DNA of 40,404 bases from Massilia cavernae (GTDB taxonomy: Bacteria; Pseudomonadota; Gammaproteobacteria; Burkholderiales; Burkholderiaceae_D): positions 1 to 40,404 of the forward strand of contig NZ_QYUP01000201.1 of NCBI RefSeq assembly GCF_003590855.1, read 5' to 3'. The position numbers were made by a program, and so were the translations under genes. Shown piece after piece: positions 6,795-14,944 of this stretch (position 1 is its first letter; every line of letters starts with the position of its first letter). The notes under the pieces were generated by a model. The model saw nothing but the letters and a program-made list of their open reading frames with translations. It ran no database searches and was not told where the DNA came from.

Positions 6795-9560
6795 ATGTAT
6801 AGCTTCGATACATTTCAACTCATCCCTGCACGCCGCCTGCTGCTCGACGCTGATCAGCCGGTCCTATTGGGAGGCCGCGCGTTCGACATTCTCGCGCTCT
6901 TGCTTGAGCGCGCCGGCGAAGTCGTCGAAAAGGATGAACTCATTGCACGTGCCTGGCCGAAAACCTGCGTTGAGGAAGCCAACCTGCGCGTCCACGTCAG
7001 CGCACTCCGGAAGGCGTTGGGTGACGGCCGCCAGAAGCGTCGTTTCATCGCCAGCATTGCAGGCCGCGGCTACAGTTTCGTGGCCCCAGTCGACCGCGAT
7101 GTCGGCGCCGGGACCACGCCGCGCGGGCTCGATACTTTGCGCACCTCGCCGCGCGGCCTGCCGAAGCTCTTCGGCAGGGATAACGCCATCGGCGCGCTCG
7201 CCGCGTGCCTGGACTCGCGACGACTGATTACTATTGTCGGTCCGGGCGGAATCGGAAAAACGACCGTGGCACTTGCAGTGGCAAACCACACTCTAGGCAA
7301 TTACCCTTTTCCGCCCTGCCTTGTAGACTTGACATCGGTCGCCAGCGGTACGCTGGTGTCCGGTGCTGTTGCTGCGGCCCTGCAGCTTCCGACGACTTTT
7401 GTGGATCCATTGGCAGGCATCCTGATGCACCTGCGCGAGCGTCGCATGCTGTTAATCCTTGATAACTGCGAGCATTGTATTGACGCAGTCGCTGGATTGG
7501 CCGAACAATTGCTCGATGGCGCGCCCTCGCTGACCATCCTGGCCACCAGCCGCGAATCGCTGCGGGCCTCGTACGAACTGATCTACCGACTACCATCACT
7601 GTCCGTGCCGGCGATCGATGCAGAGATCGACGCTTCGGCCGTAGATAGATACGCTGCGCTCGCCCTGTTCTCCGAACGCATCGCCGCGATTCGCGGCCAT
7701 GTCGGACATTTGCCGGACGAACTACGCCTCATTGCCGACATATGCCGCAGGCTCGACGGGCTGCCGCTGGCGATTGAGCTGGCCGCGGCACGGATCGACC
7801 AGTTTTCCATTCGCGCGCTTGCATCTGGCATCGACGACTGCTTTGCCGTGCTCACCCGCAATCGGCGCAGTGCCCTGCCGCGCCATCAAACGTTGCGAGC
7901 AGTGCACGATTGGAGCTACCATTTGCTTTCCCCCGATGAGCAGCGGGTGTTGCAGCACCTTTCGGTGTTTCGCGCCAGCTTCACGCTAGATGCTGCGTGC
8001 GCGGTCGCTTCCGATCAGGGAGCCACCGGCCTGGATGACGCCGCAGTTAGCGAATACCTGTTCAACCTCGCTGAAAAATCGCTGATCACGAGCGAGCGCG
8101 AAAGCGATGCGATCATAATGTATCGCCTGCTCGACACCACCCGTGCCTACGCTGAGGAAAAATGTGCGGCTAGTGGAAAGCAGGACCAGGTGCGGCGCCG
8201 CCATGCCCTGCATTGCTGCGCGCTGGCATGCGAGGCCGAAGTCGATTGGGAAGTTTTGCCTGTGGCATCCTGGCATGCGCGCTATGGGCGCCGCATTGCA
8301 GACATCAGATCGGCGCTTAACTGGGCGCTGCAAGGCAATGCGGACGATGCCGATCTCGGCGCGCACCTGATGGCGGTCTCAACCCTGATCTGGATTGAGC
8401 TTTCCCTGCTCGATGAACAGCGTGGCTGGATCCAGCGCGCGCTCGAAAGCACGCGAAGCGAATCCGACGAGATGCGTTTGCAGGCGGCGCTGGGAAACGC
8501 CCTGTTTCACCTTAACGGCGAAAGAGCCAATGCCGCAGCTGCTTTCGCGCGTGCCTATCAGCTGGCCGGCAATCGGGGCGACATCGTGTCGCACGCGCGC
8601 GCCTACAGCGGTCTTTGTGCGAATCAGCTGCTCGATGGCGACTATGCTGCCGCGCTGGCCTCCGGTGCTCACTTCGCGACATTCGTGGAACGCCATGATG
8701 CGCCAGTCGCACAACTCATTTTTGACCGGATGATGGCACTAACACTGCATTTTTCCGGTGAACAGGCGCGTGCTGGGGAGCACGCCGAGCGCGTCTATTG
8801 GCAACCGGTCTCGTCCCAGCACGACACCCGCAACAGCGGTGTGCAATACGACCAGTGTGTGGCTGCCGCCACCATCCTGGCCAGGATCAGCTGGCTGCGG
8901 GGACTCCCCGATCAGGCACTGCGGCTTGCCAAGGAAGCGGTGGATCGAGCGCTGGCAATCGACCATCCAATCTCCTTGTGTTATGCACTGGCAGTTGGAG
9001 CATGTCCTATAGCCTACTGGGTGGGCGACAAGGCCAGTTCGGCCACTTTTCTGGCACTCCTGACTGACCGGGCAACTCGCTGCTCATTCCCGCAGTGGCA
9101 GTCTTGGGCCGACCATTACCAGTTGATCGATAGCAGCAGCGGCGCCGCACACGGTCAAGGGTTTCGCCTTGATCCCGGCCCGCTCAGTGAAACGCTCTTA
9201 ACGTTAATGCCGCATCGGGTCGGCCCCGAGGAATTCGCGCGCGCAGAACGAGGTCTTGGCGGATGGTGTCGCCCCGAAGTACTACGCCTGAAAGGGGATG
9301 CAATGCTGAAGGCTGGCGCGTCGCCGGCCCAGGCCGACGCCGTTTACCGCCGATCCCTTGAGCTTGGCGCGCAGCAAAGCGCCCTTGCTTGGGAATTGCG
9401 CACTTCCATCAGTCTGGCGCGGAATCTCACAACGCAGAATCGTCACCAGGAAGGCGCCACGTTGCTCGAGGCCGCCTTTCTCCGGTTTGACGAGGGCTTT
9501 GAAACGCCCGATCTTGTCACGGCGCGCACCTTGTTGCGGACAATTGGCAGCATGCACTGA
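6795..9560 (+). CDS. winged-helix / NB-ARC ATPase / TPR transcriptional regulator (STAND type)
   Basis: 921 residues. Residues 1-100 form an OmpR-type DNA-binding winged helix (GGRAFDILALLLERAGEVVE; SALRKALG; GRGYSF). A short linker leads to a STAND/NB-ARC ATPase: Walker A GPGGIGKTT at 149-157, Walker B LLILDNCE at about 219-226, sensor TSRESLR at 251-257, and GLPLAIELAAAR at 322-333. The remaining 550 residues are helical, TPR-like repeats (for example RADAL/ALGNALFHLNGERANAAAAF) that would sense a ligand or partner. No phosphoacceptor domain is present. By family, such proteins hold an ADP state and oligomerise on activation. A paralogue lies at 16.7-19.4 kb. It is divergent from the dead dehydrogenase, suggesting local control. 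The ATG is the first of the frame and has only a weak RBS. Confidence 0.88.
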   Translation: MYSFDTFQLIPARRLLLDADQPVLLGGRAFDILALLLERAGEVVEKDELIARAWPKTCVEEANLRVHVSALRKALGDGRQKRRFIASIAGRGYSFVAPVDRDVGAGTTPRGLDTLRTSPRGLPKLFGRDNAIGALAACLDSRRLITIVGPGGIGKTTVALAVANHTLGNYPFPPCLVDLTSVASGTLVSGAVAAALQLPTTFVDPLAGILMHLRERRMLLILDNCEHCIDAVAGLAEQLLDGAPSLTILATSRESLRASYELIYRLPSLSVPAIDAEIDASAVDRYAALALFSERIAAIRGHVGHLPDELRLIADICRRLDGLPLAIELAAARIDQFSIRALASGIDDCFAVLTRNRRSALPRHQTLRAVHDWSYHLLSPDEQRVLQHLSVFRASFTLDAACAVASDQGATGLDDAAVSEYLFNLAEKSLITSERESDAIIMYRLLDTTRAYAEEKCAASGKQDQVRRRHALHCCALACEAEVDWEVLPVASWHARYGRRIADIRSALNWALQGNADDADLGAHLMAVSTLIWIELSLLDEQRGWIQRALESTRSESDEMRLQAALGNALFHLNGERANAAAAFARAYQLAGNRGDIVSHARAYSGLCANQLLDGDYAAALASGAHFATFVERHDAPVAQLIFDRMMALTLHFSGEQARAGEHAERVYWQPVSSQHDTRNSGVQYDQCVAAATILARISWLRGLPDQALRLAKEAVDRALAIDHPISLCYALAVGACPIAYWVGDKASSATFLALLTDRATRCSFPQWQSWADHYQLIDSSSGAAHGQGFRLDPGPLSETLLTLMPHRVGPEEFARAERGLGGWCRPEVLRLKGDAMLKAGASPAQADAVYRRSLELGAQQSALAWELRTSISLARNLTTQNRHQEGATLLEAAFLRFDEGFETPDLVTARTLLRTIGSMH

Positions 9561-9669
9561 GCCGGGTGACCCGCATCAGGCATCGCCCCCGCTCACACTC
9601 CCGAAGCCGACATTGACAAAGTGACCCGATATCCCGGACCGCACAGTGGATCAACTTTGTCGAAGTGGA

Positions 9670-9897
9670 TTATTTTTCGTTCCAGAATGTTCCGAGGTGC
9701 GGCCTCGCCTTCGTCGAATCAAGCGGATTACAGCCAGTACGCACTGCCCATGCGTCCAATTGCGCCTGGGTCGCGACCTGCATCTTGACCTCACACAAAG
9801 GAAAATCACCGTGATAGATCGCCGCGCCAGGGCGAATAAATCGTGGCAAAGCCGGATAAATTTCCTGCGCTTCAGTCCGGACACGCCCCTGGACCAC
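9670..9897 (-). CDS. small uncharacterised protein or C-terminal gene remnant
   Basis: 75 codons overlapping the 3' end of the LysR gene by 26 bp. The composition looks coding (EIYPALPRFIRPGAAIYHGD, then CEVKMQVATQAQLDAWAVRT). It has proline/glycine turns, two cysteines and a WNEK end before TAA. The first residues lie in the overlap and no RBS is obvious, so it may be translationally coupled to the LysR gene or be the tail of a lost gene. I do not recognise a family. The rest of the 9561-9871 gap holds only a short hairpin after the regulator (CGGGTGACCCG, no T-tract). Confidence 0.4.
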   Translation of the reverse strand: MVQGRVRTEAQEIYPALPRFIRPGAAIYHGDFPLCEVKMQVATQAQLDAWAVRTGCNPLDSTKARPHLGTFWNEK

Positions 9898-10825
9898 GGC
9901 CCCGAAGCAACGCCGCGCGGGTCACCGGGCTATCTACCTGGGCAAGCCACCACCGCAGTGCGCGCCCCTGCGAAGTCTTTTCCTTTTTTCGCCACGCATA
10001 GCAAAAGGAAAGTTCGTGTTCGGCTCGTTCGACACGCTTGGATAAAAGCCGGCCGGTATCGATATAGGGCTGGGCCAGACATTTGGGCAGAAATCCAATG
10101 CCGAGTCCGCGGATATGTGCCTCGATTTTCTCGCGCATGTCGGTCACCGTAAACACATCCTGTCCTGCTAACACGCCAACCGTCAGCCCGCCGCCTCGCT
10201 CGATTGAGTCGGCCAGGGCCACAGCGCGGTACTGCCTGATGACATCGTCGCTCAGCGGTTCAGCGGCGGATGCCAGCGGATGATTCGGCCCGACAGCAAA
10301 CACAAAGCCGACCGTACCGAGCGTCTTCCGTTGTAGCCCGACGGTGGTATTGGCATCCAGCACAACCCCGAGCGCTAAGTCTGCCTGGCCGGAGGTCAGG
10401 GCGTCGAGCGTGCCGGACAAGGTCTCGGTGCGCAGCTTAAGGCGCGTCGGCGGATTCAACGCGAAAAAGGCCTCGCATAGCTCCATCATCGTGGTCCGGT
10501 CGATGATGCTGTCGACCGCAATTGTCAATTGCGATTCCCAGCCCGTCGCGACCCGTTTGACGCGGTTTGCCACAGCGTCAATGTCGACTAGCAGGCGAGC
10601 AGCCTCGCGCAGCAGCTCTGCCCCGGCCTCGGTCAGTCTGGCCTGACGCGAACTACGGTCGAACAGCAAGACGTCCAGCGCATCCTCGATCGCCCGTACC
10701 CGATAGGTTAAGGCGCTCGGCACCATGTTGCTCGCACGCGCAGCCGCGGCGAAGCTGCCGGTGCGCGCGATCTCCTGCAACATGGCGAGGGCGGCCGGTG
10801 TAAGAACGTCGCGTGGAGAAGACAT
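9872..10825 (-). CDS. LysR-family transcriptional regulator
   Basis: 317 residues. The N-terminal winged HTH is at about residues 8-65 (EIARTGSFAAAARASNMVPS, then ALTYRVRAIEDALDVLLFDR) and the effector-binding domain follows from about 90 (LTIAVDSIIDRTTMMELCEA). It is divergent from the pirin-DoxX pair, the usual arrangement for a LysR activator and its target. A perfect 8+8 palindrome lies between the two starts, 10 bp from this ATG, so autoregulation is likely. The inducer is not predictable from sequence. Confidence 0.9.
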   Translation of the reverse strand: MSSPRDVLTPAALAMLQEIARTGSFAAAARASNMVPSALTYRVRAIEDALDVLLFDRSSRQARLTEAGAELLREAARLLVDIDAVANRVKRVATGWESQLTIAVDSIIDRTTMMELCEAFFALNPPTRLKLRTETLSGTLDALTSGQADLALGVVLDANTTVGLQRKTLGTVGFVFAVGPNHPLASAAEPLSDDVIRQYRAVALADSIERGGGLTVGVLAGQDVFTVTDMREKIEAHIRGLGIGFLPKCLAQPYIDTGRLLSKRVERAEHELSFCYAWRKKEKTSQGRALRWWLAQVDSPVTRAALLRGRGPGACPD

Positions 10826-10834
10826 GAAGCGCTT

Positions 10835-10855
10835 TCATTCAAATAAATTGAATGA
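10835..10855. promoter_or_regulatory. LysR-type operator palindrome
   Basis: TCATTCAA - ATAAA - TTGAATGA: perfect 8-bp arms with a 5-bp centre, containing the T-N11-A pattern of LysR boxes (ATTCAAATAAATTGAAT). It sits between the divergent LysR and pirin genes, immediately before the LysR start and 79 bp before the pirin ATG. Confidence 0.72.
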
Positions 10856-10933
10856 TGCCATCAATTGGCCAGGACCGCCAAGCACCGCCCCACGTACACA
10901 ATGGCTCCTATCAACTCAGGAGGTACATCGATC

Positions 10934-11635
10934 ATGATCACTATTCGCGAAGCACAGGAACGCGGCCACGCCAATCATGGCTGGCTGAAAAGCGACCATT
11001 CATTTTCGTTCGCCGAGTATTACGACCCGGCGCACATGGGGTGGGGTAATCTTCGCGTCATCAATGAAGACCGTATTGCGCCAGGATCCGGCTTCGGCAA
11101 ACACGGGCACAGGGATATGGAAATCATTTCCTACGTATTGTCGGGAGAATTGGCGCACCAGGATAGCATGGGCAACGTCAAGGGAATCCCGCCCGGTGAC
11201 GTCCAGCGCATGAGCGCGGGAACGGGTGTTGTTCATTCCGAGTTCAATCACGCGGACGACCAGACTACGCATTTCCTGCAGATCTGGTTGTTGCCAAACG
11301 CAAGCGGCATCGCGCCCAGCTACGAACAGAAAACCATTCCGACAAGCGAGAAACGCGGCAGGCTGCGCCTGATCGGCTCGCCTACCGGCGCCAATGGATC
11401 TATCACGCTCAACGCAGATGCAGCCTTGTATTCAGGCTTGTTCGACGGCAGCGAAGCTGCCGAACTGGCGCTCGATCCCGCACGCAAGGCCTATGTACAC
11501 CTTGTGGGTGGCGCATTGATTGTCAACGGCTATCCGCTATCGAGCGGCGACGCGCTGCTGCTCGAAGGCGAAAGCCAGGTCACGCTCACGGCCGGTGTCG
11601 ATGCGGAGGTGCTCGTGTTCGACCTCGCCGCCTGA
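10934..11635 (+). CDS. pirin family protein
   Basis: 233 residues. The start is fixed by AGGAGG 10 nt upstream (MITIREAQERGHANHGWLKS); longer in-frame starts lack an RBS. Bicupin features: the N-terminal pirin signature HSFSFAEYYDPAHMGWGNLR, the metal-site run GFGKHGHRDMEIISY, and EFNHADDQTTHFLQIW. The conserved His/His/His/Glu set (H in GKHGHRDME, H in VVHSEFNH) is present, so a metal-binding quercetinase-like pirin is plausible. In bacteria pirins act in redox or aromatic-compound metabolism. It forms an operon with the DoxX gene 36 bp downstream, with the divergent LysR as probable regulator. Confidence 0.93.
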   Translation: MITIREAQERGHANHGWLKSDHSFSFAEYYDPAHMGWGNLRVINEDRIAPGSGFGKHGHRDMEIISYVLSGELAHQDSMGNVKGIPPGDVQRMSAGTGVVHSEFNHADDQTTHFLQIWLLPNASGIAPSYEQKTIPTSEKRGRLRLIGSPTGANGSITLNADAALYSGLFDGSEAAELALDPARKAYVHLVGGALIVNGYPLSSGDALLLEGESQVTLTAGVDAEVLVFDLAA

Positions 11636-11671
11636 TTTGCAAATTCACACTTCATTCAATAGGAATCTATC

Positions 11672-12091
11672 ATGTTTAAATCGCTTCAAAACCCTCTTTC
11701 GCTGTCGGCACGCCTGTTGCTGGCCGCCTTATTCATCCCAGCGGGAATCAGCAAGCTCACCGCGTTTGCCGGCACCGTCTCTTACATCTCATCGGCGGGG
11801 CTGCCTTTGCCGCATGTCGCGGCGGCGCTGGCATTGGCTGTTGAAATTATTGGCGGCGTGGCACTCGTGCTAGGGGCCCGCACCCGGCTGGCGGCAATGG
11901 CGCTGGCATTCTTTACGCTGGTGGCGTCCTACTTCTTCCACAATTACTGGGCCGTTCCGCAAGATCAGCAATTCGTGCAGCAACTGCTGTTCTTTAAGAA
12001 CATCGCAGTTGCCGGCGGTCTGTTGGGCATTGCGGCATGGGGCGCCGGTGCGTGGAGCCTGGATTCGAAGCGCGAAGCTGTAGCTTCCTAA
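11672..12091 (+). CDS. DoxX family membrane protein
   Basis: 139 residues with four hydrophobic segments (SARLLLAALFIPAGISKL at about 10-28; HVAAALALAVEIIGGVALVL; AAMALAFFTLVASYFF; FKNIAVAGGLLGIAAWGAG) and the DoxX pattern FIPAGISKL, ALVLGARTRLAA, FHNYWA. An inner-membrane protein. DoxX relatives are linked to quinone or thiol redox, but this branch has no settled role. It is co-transcribed with pirin, with a weak RBS (AGGAA). Confidence 0.92.
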   Translation: MFKSLQNPLSLSARLLLAALFIPAGISKLTAFAGTVSYISSAGLPLPHVAAALALAVEIIGGVALVLGARTRLAAMALAFFTLVASYFFHNYWAVPQDQQFVQQLLFFKNIAVAGGLLGIAAWGAGAWSLDSKREAVAS

Positions 12092-12106
12092 ACGATTCTG
12101 CGCAAA

Positions 12107-12134
12107 AGCGGCGTCCTCGGTCAGGGGCGCCGCT
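12107..12134 (+). terminator. hairpin after doxX-like gene, possible terminator
   Basis: AGCGGCG and CGCCGCT arms around a 14-nt loop, 16 nt after the DoxX stop. No T-run follows, so a Rho-independent terminator is only possible. Confidence 0.35.
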
Positions 12135-12139
12135 TCGCT

Positions 12140-12425
12140 TCATAGACCGCTTTGAGCAAGGCCTTACGGCAGAACGGCTCCGACGGCACCGTGTGCACGC
12201 CAAACCGCTCGGCCAGCTCAGCTGAACGGATCTACCCAGTCAGGACTCGCGCTGACAGCACGATGGTGGACATGGAATACGCCCTCCTAAGCGCAGCGAG
12301 GTAGGTGGCTGCCTCATTCGGATGAGCCACATCGACAATCACAAGTTGTGCTATGCGTGCAGCGGCATCCGCCAAGTTCCCTGCGCTGCCCCGATAGCCA
12401 GCCCCCGTCGGCTAGTGATTCACTA
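12140..12425 (-). pseudogene. response-regulator receiver domain remnant
   Basis: Read on the minus strand: ARIAQLVIVDVAHPNEAATY, then AALRR, STIVLSARV, an in-frame TAG, then ELAERFGVHTVPSEPFCRKA and LLKAVYEA. These are the beta3-Asp region, the beta4 Ser/Thr region (VLSA) and the beta5 region of a REC domain. The invariant KPF lysine is replaced (SEPF), and there is neither a start nor an intact frame. It sits just after the hybrid kinase remnant in the same orientation and is probably a second receiver of the same decayed system. Confidence 0.6.
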
Positions 12426-12451
12426 GCAGGTGCGAAGGTTATGATGCAGGC

Positions 12452-13345
12452 TCAACCGGATTTCTGTGGAGGGTTGCGGGTCGAGCGGTCGCCCTTGATC
12501 ATGGAAACGATCAAGTCCAGCAACCCGCTTAGTTCGACCGGCTTGGCGAGATGCGCCGAGAATCCGGCACGCAGAGCCTGGTGTTCGTCTTCGGCGCGCG
12601 CGAATGCCGTCCGTGCAATAGAAGGCAATGCGCAGTGCGCCGCCGACAGACCGCGCACCTCACGAATGAAGGTGTAGCCGTCTTTGCCGGGCATGCTAAT
12701 GTCACTGATGATGGCATCCGGTACCGTCGCCGCCAGTTCAGCAAGAGCGTCGTCAAAGGAGCGCACTTCAGCACCGCGCGCTTCAAGGTATTGCTGCAGA
12801 AAATCACTGGCATCCATGTCGTCGCCGACAAGAACCAGCGAAACGCCCCGAAGGTCGTGTTCGAATAATTGCTGACCCCGGCCCTCGCTGGCCACTTCGT
12901 GCTGGAGCGTTGGGAACGTCAGCGTTAATTGGGCGCCCTCGCCGGTACCCGCACTGGCAGCGCACACCGTGCCCCCGTGCAGCTCCATAATCTGCTTGAC
13001 GATTGATAGCCCCAAGCCCAGGCCGCCTTGGATTCGCGTGGTCGAGGCGTCGCCTTGGCGGAATCGATCGAACAGGAGCGGGAGGAAATCAGGATCAATG
13101 CCGCCACCGTTGTCTTCGACAATCACTTGAGCGTACTGTGTGCAGACGAGGATAATACGCACCGCGCCCCCGGCTGGCGTGAATTTAATCTTTAATCGCG
13201 ATTTCCGCAAGGTTAAGGATTGCCTGTCCGAGCCGTACCGAGTCGCCCCTTACCAGGACCGGCTTGGGACCACAAACCACTTCCAGGCTGATTCCTTTGG
13301 TCTCGGCCGAGTGTCGTAAATTATCGGCGGCAGCATGCACTGTGT
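12452..13345 (-). pseudogene. hybrid sensor histidine kinase, C-terminal part with a frameshift
   Basis: The upstream half, in one frame, reads DNLRHSAETKGISLEVVCG and ends at the N-box (RLGQAILNLAEIAIKD). The frame then shifts near 13190 and continues FTPAGGAVRI, VEDNGGGIDPDFLPLLFDRF (G1) and GGLGLGLSIVKQIMELHGG (G2). A receiver domain follows with phosphoacceptor Asp in IISDISMPGKDGY and Lys in HLAKPVE. The HATPase N-box is degenerate and the dimerisation/phosphoacceptor His domain is missing: upstream sequence passes directly into a different response-regulator remnant. The 252-codon downstream frame is open, but without its His domain it is unlikely to be a working kinase. Confidence 0.72.
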
Positions 13346-13625
13346 CGAAGGTCAAGCAGTCAGCATGATAGTGGGGATTTTTGAATCGTCGCGCACGCGG
13401 CGCGCGGCGCGCGGTATGCATCCCGTCCTCACCAGGCAGCTTCAAGCCGGGGATAACCACATCGACGAGGTCCCGCTCCATCAGGCCACTAATTTCGCGC
13501 CCGTCGGGAAGCGCACCGACGCGCAGAATTATTATCCGTAAGGTATGTGGCGATCATCTGGCGGATCGCGCTATCGTCTTCGACGACCAATGGATGGACT
13601 GGTACCGCAACGGGCAGATGGGCGA
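13346..13625 (-). pseudogene. OmpR-type response regulator, N-terminal receiver remnant
   Basis: The minus strand gives VHPLVVEDDSAIRQMIATYL in one frame, then VGALPDGREISGLMERDLVD and VVIPGLKLPGEDGMHTARR in another. This is the acidic pair, alpha1, and the beta3/phospho-site loop of an OmpR-like receiver (typically VLDLKLPGEDG), with the phosphoacceptor Asp apparently lost to Pro/Gly. After that it joins histidine-kinase sequence. An internal deletion therefore fused a regulator to its kinase region. Confidence 0.62.
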
Positions 13626-13664
13626 TGTAGACAGTTGCGTGCAAGGGCCTGCCACTTTAACTGT

Positions 13665-13777
13665 GCCGGCGAAACGCCGGCGAATATCAAGAAATCCTGG
13701 CAGTGCCATGGCATGGGAGCCGGCGCGACTCACGTCAGCCCCGCGAAACCGCTCCGCACCATGAACTTGCCAGGATT
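13665..13777. repeat. hairpin and spaced inverted repeat in a 266-bp gap
   Basis: GCCGGCG-AAA-CGCCGGC forms a tight hairpin (13665-13681). AATCCTGGCA (13693-13702) is mirrored by TGCCAGGATT (13768-13777), which is followed by ATTTTTTT. The second arm plus T-run could end plus-strand transcription, but no plus-strand gene lies upstream. No gene is seen between 13626 and 13896. Confidence 0.4.
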
Positions 13778-13896
13778 ATTTTTTTACTTGCTCGATCACG
13801 CGCCCGTCTTCCTAAGTATTCTATGTGGTGCGCTCGATCGGATTAAGATCGACAAACAATGAGTTCCATAAAGGAATCCATTGAGAAGAGTGGAGA

Positions 13897-14775
13897 TCAG
13901 ACAAATGCAGGCTTGTTGGATGCCAGGTAAGCGCTCAGCGGGGTCAGTGGACGCCCCAGCAGGCGTTCTCCGTCCGGCGAGACCACGGCGGCCTGGTTCG
14001 AAGCGAACACTTCGAACAGTTCCAACATGCCATTCGCCTGCCACGCCGGCCAGCCCGTCGAAAGTAGCGACTGCAGAGTCGTCGCTTCATCCGGCGAGAC
14101 ATAAGCAACCGGCTTGCCGGTGACGGCGGCGAAGCGTGTGGCGATTTCGACGCCGGACAACAGCTCCGGGCCGGTGATTGCGTAGGCCTTGCCTTCATGG
14201 CCATCGGTTGACAAGATCGTCGCGGCGATTTCGCCAATGTCAGCGATGTTCAGCGGAGCGAAGCGGCCCTCGCGCACGCCAAGGTAGAGGGCGCCCTGCT
14301 TGATGCCATCTGCCCAGCCAAGGAAGTTTTCTTGGAAGAAGATTGTGCGAAGGTGAGTCCAGTTTAAACCCGATGCCTCGAGGTATTTTTCACCGAATCG
14401 GAACTGGCGACCGAAGAGGATTGATTCGTATTCGGCGCCAAAGACCGAATAGAAAACCACGTGTTTGACGGTTCCAGCGCGTACTGCGGCGTCGATGGCG
14501 TGTTTGGCGTGCTGTTCACGATTCTCGACGTTGCCGATAATCAGAAATAGCTTGTCCACGCCTTCGAACGTAGCGCCCAGGGTGGCTGGCTGATCGAGGT
14601 CCATGATTACGGTCTCGATCGATGGGAAGCGAGCCTGCAGCGAGCGGGCCTTCGCCTCAGTGCGTACGCCGGCGCGAACAACGACGCTATCGCCGTGCTT
14701 GCGGGTAAGTGCCTCGATTGTGGCGACGCCGTTATTGCCGGCCGCGCCGATAATCAGAAGGGTAGATTTTTTCAC
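13897..14775 (-). CDS. NmrA-like NAD(P)-binding protein
   Basis: 292 residues. An N-terminal Rossmann motif (LLIIGAAGNNGVATIEAL, GxxGxxG-type at about 10-16) is followed by an NmrA/HSCARG pattern (VVVRAGVRTEAKARSLQARF; YSVFGAEYES; LNWTHLRTIFFQENFL) and a C-terminal atypical-SDR half. There is no YxxxK catalytic pair, so it may be a redox or nucleotide sensor, or a NAD(P)-dependent isomerase-type enzyme. It is divergent from a LysR gene 169 bp away, which suggests it is that regulator's target. A weak GGAGTTT-like RBS precedes the ATG. Confidence 0.88.
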   Translation of the reverse strand: MKKSTLLIIGAAGNNGVATIEALTRKHGDSVVVRAGVRTEAKARSLQARFPSIETVIMDLDQPATLGATFEGVDKLFLIIGNVENREQHAKHAIDAAVRAGTVKHVVFYSVFGAEYESILFGRQFRFGEKYLEASGLNWTHLRTIFFQENFLGWADGIKQGALYLGVREGRFAPLNIADIGEIAATILSTDGHEGKAYAITGPELLSGVEIATRFAAVTGKPVAYVSPDEATTLQSLLSTGWPAWQANGMLELFEVFASNQAAVVSPDGERLLGRPLTPLSAYLASNKPAFV

Positions 14776-14944
14776 GATGCAAACTCCATTGAATAGGTAC
14801 GACTGGGATGGATGAGCCCGCGATGTGCATGGCTTCCATAATTTTGAGGCGCCAAGCCGATGTGGCTGGCAACCTGTGAGAGGCAGAATAACTGTTTACC
14901 CTTGCGAGATAAATCAGCTCAAATGAGAAAGATAATTTCGAAAA

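Noticed and set aside
7448..7466. Motif-like GTTAATCCTTGATAAC inside the first regulator gene
   Set aside because: Lies in the Walker B coding sequence (LLILDNCE) and breaks the second half-site; explained by codons.
9646..10152. 168-codon plus-strand frame over the LysR 3' end
   Set aside because: Arg-rich, no motif, antisense to a clear LysR effector domain.
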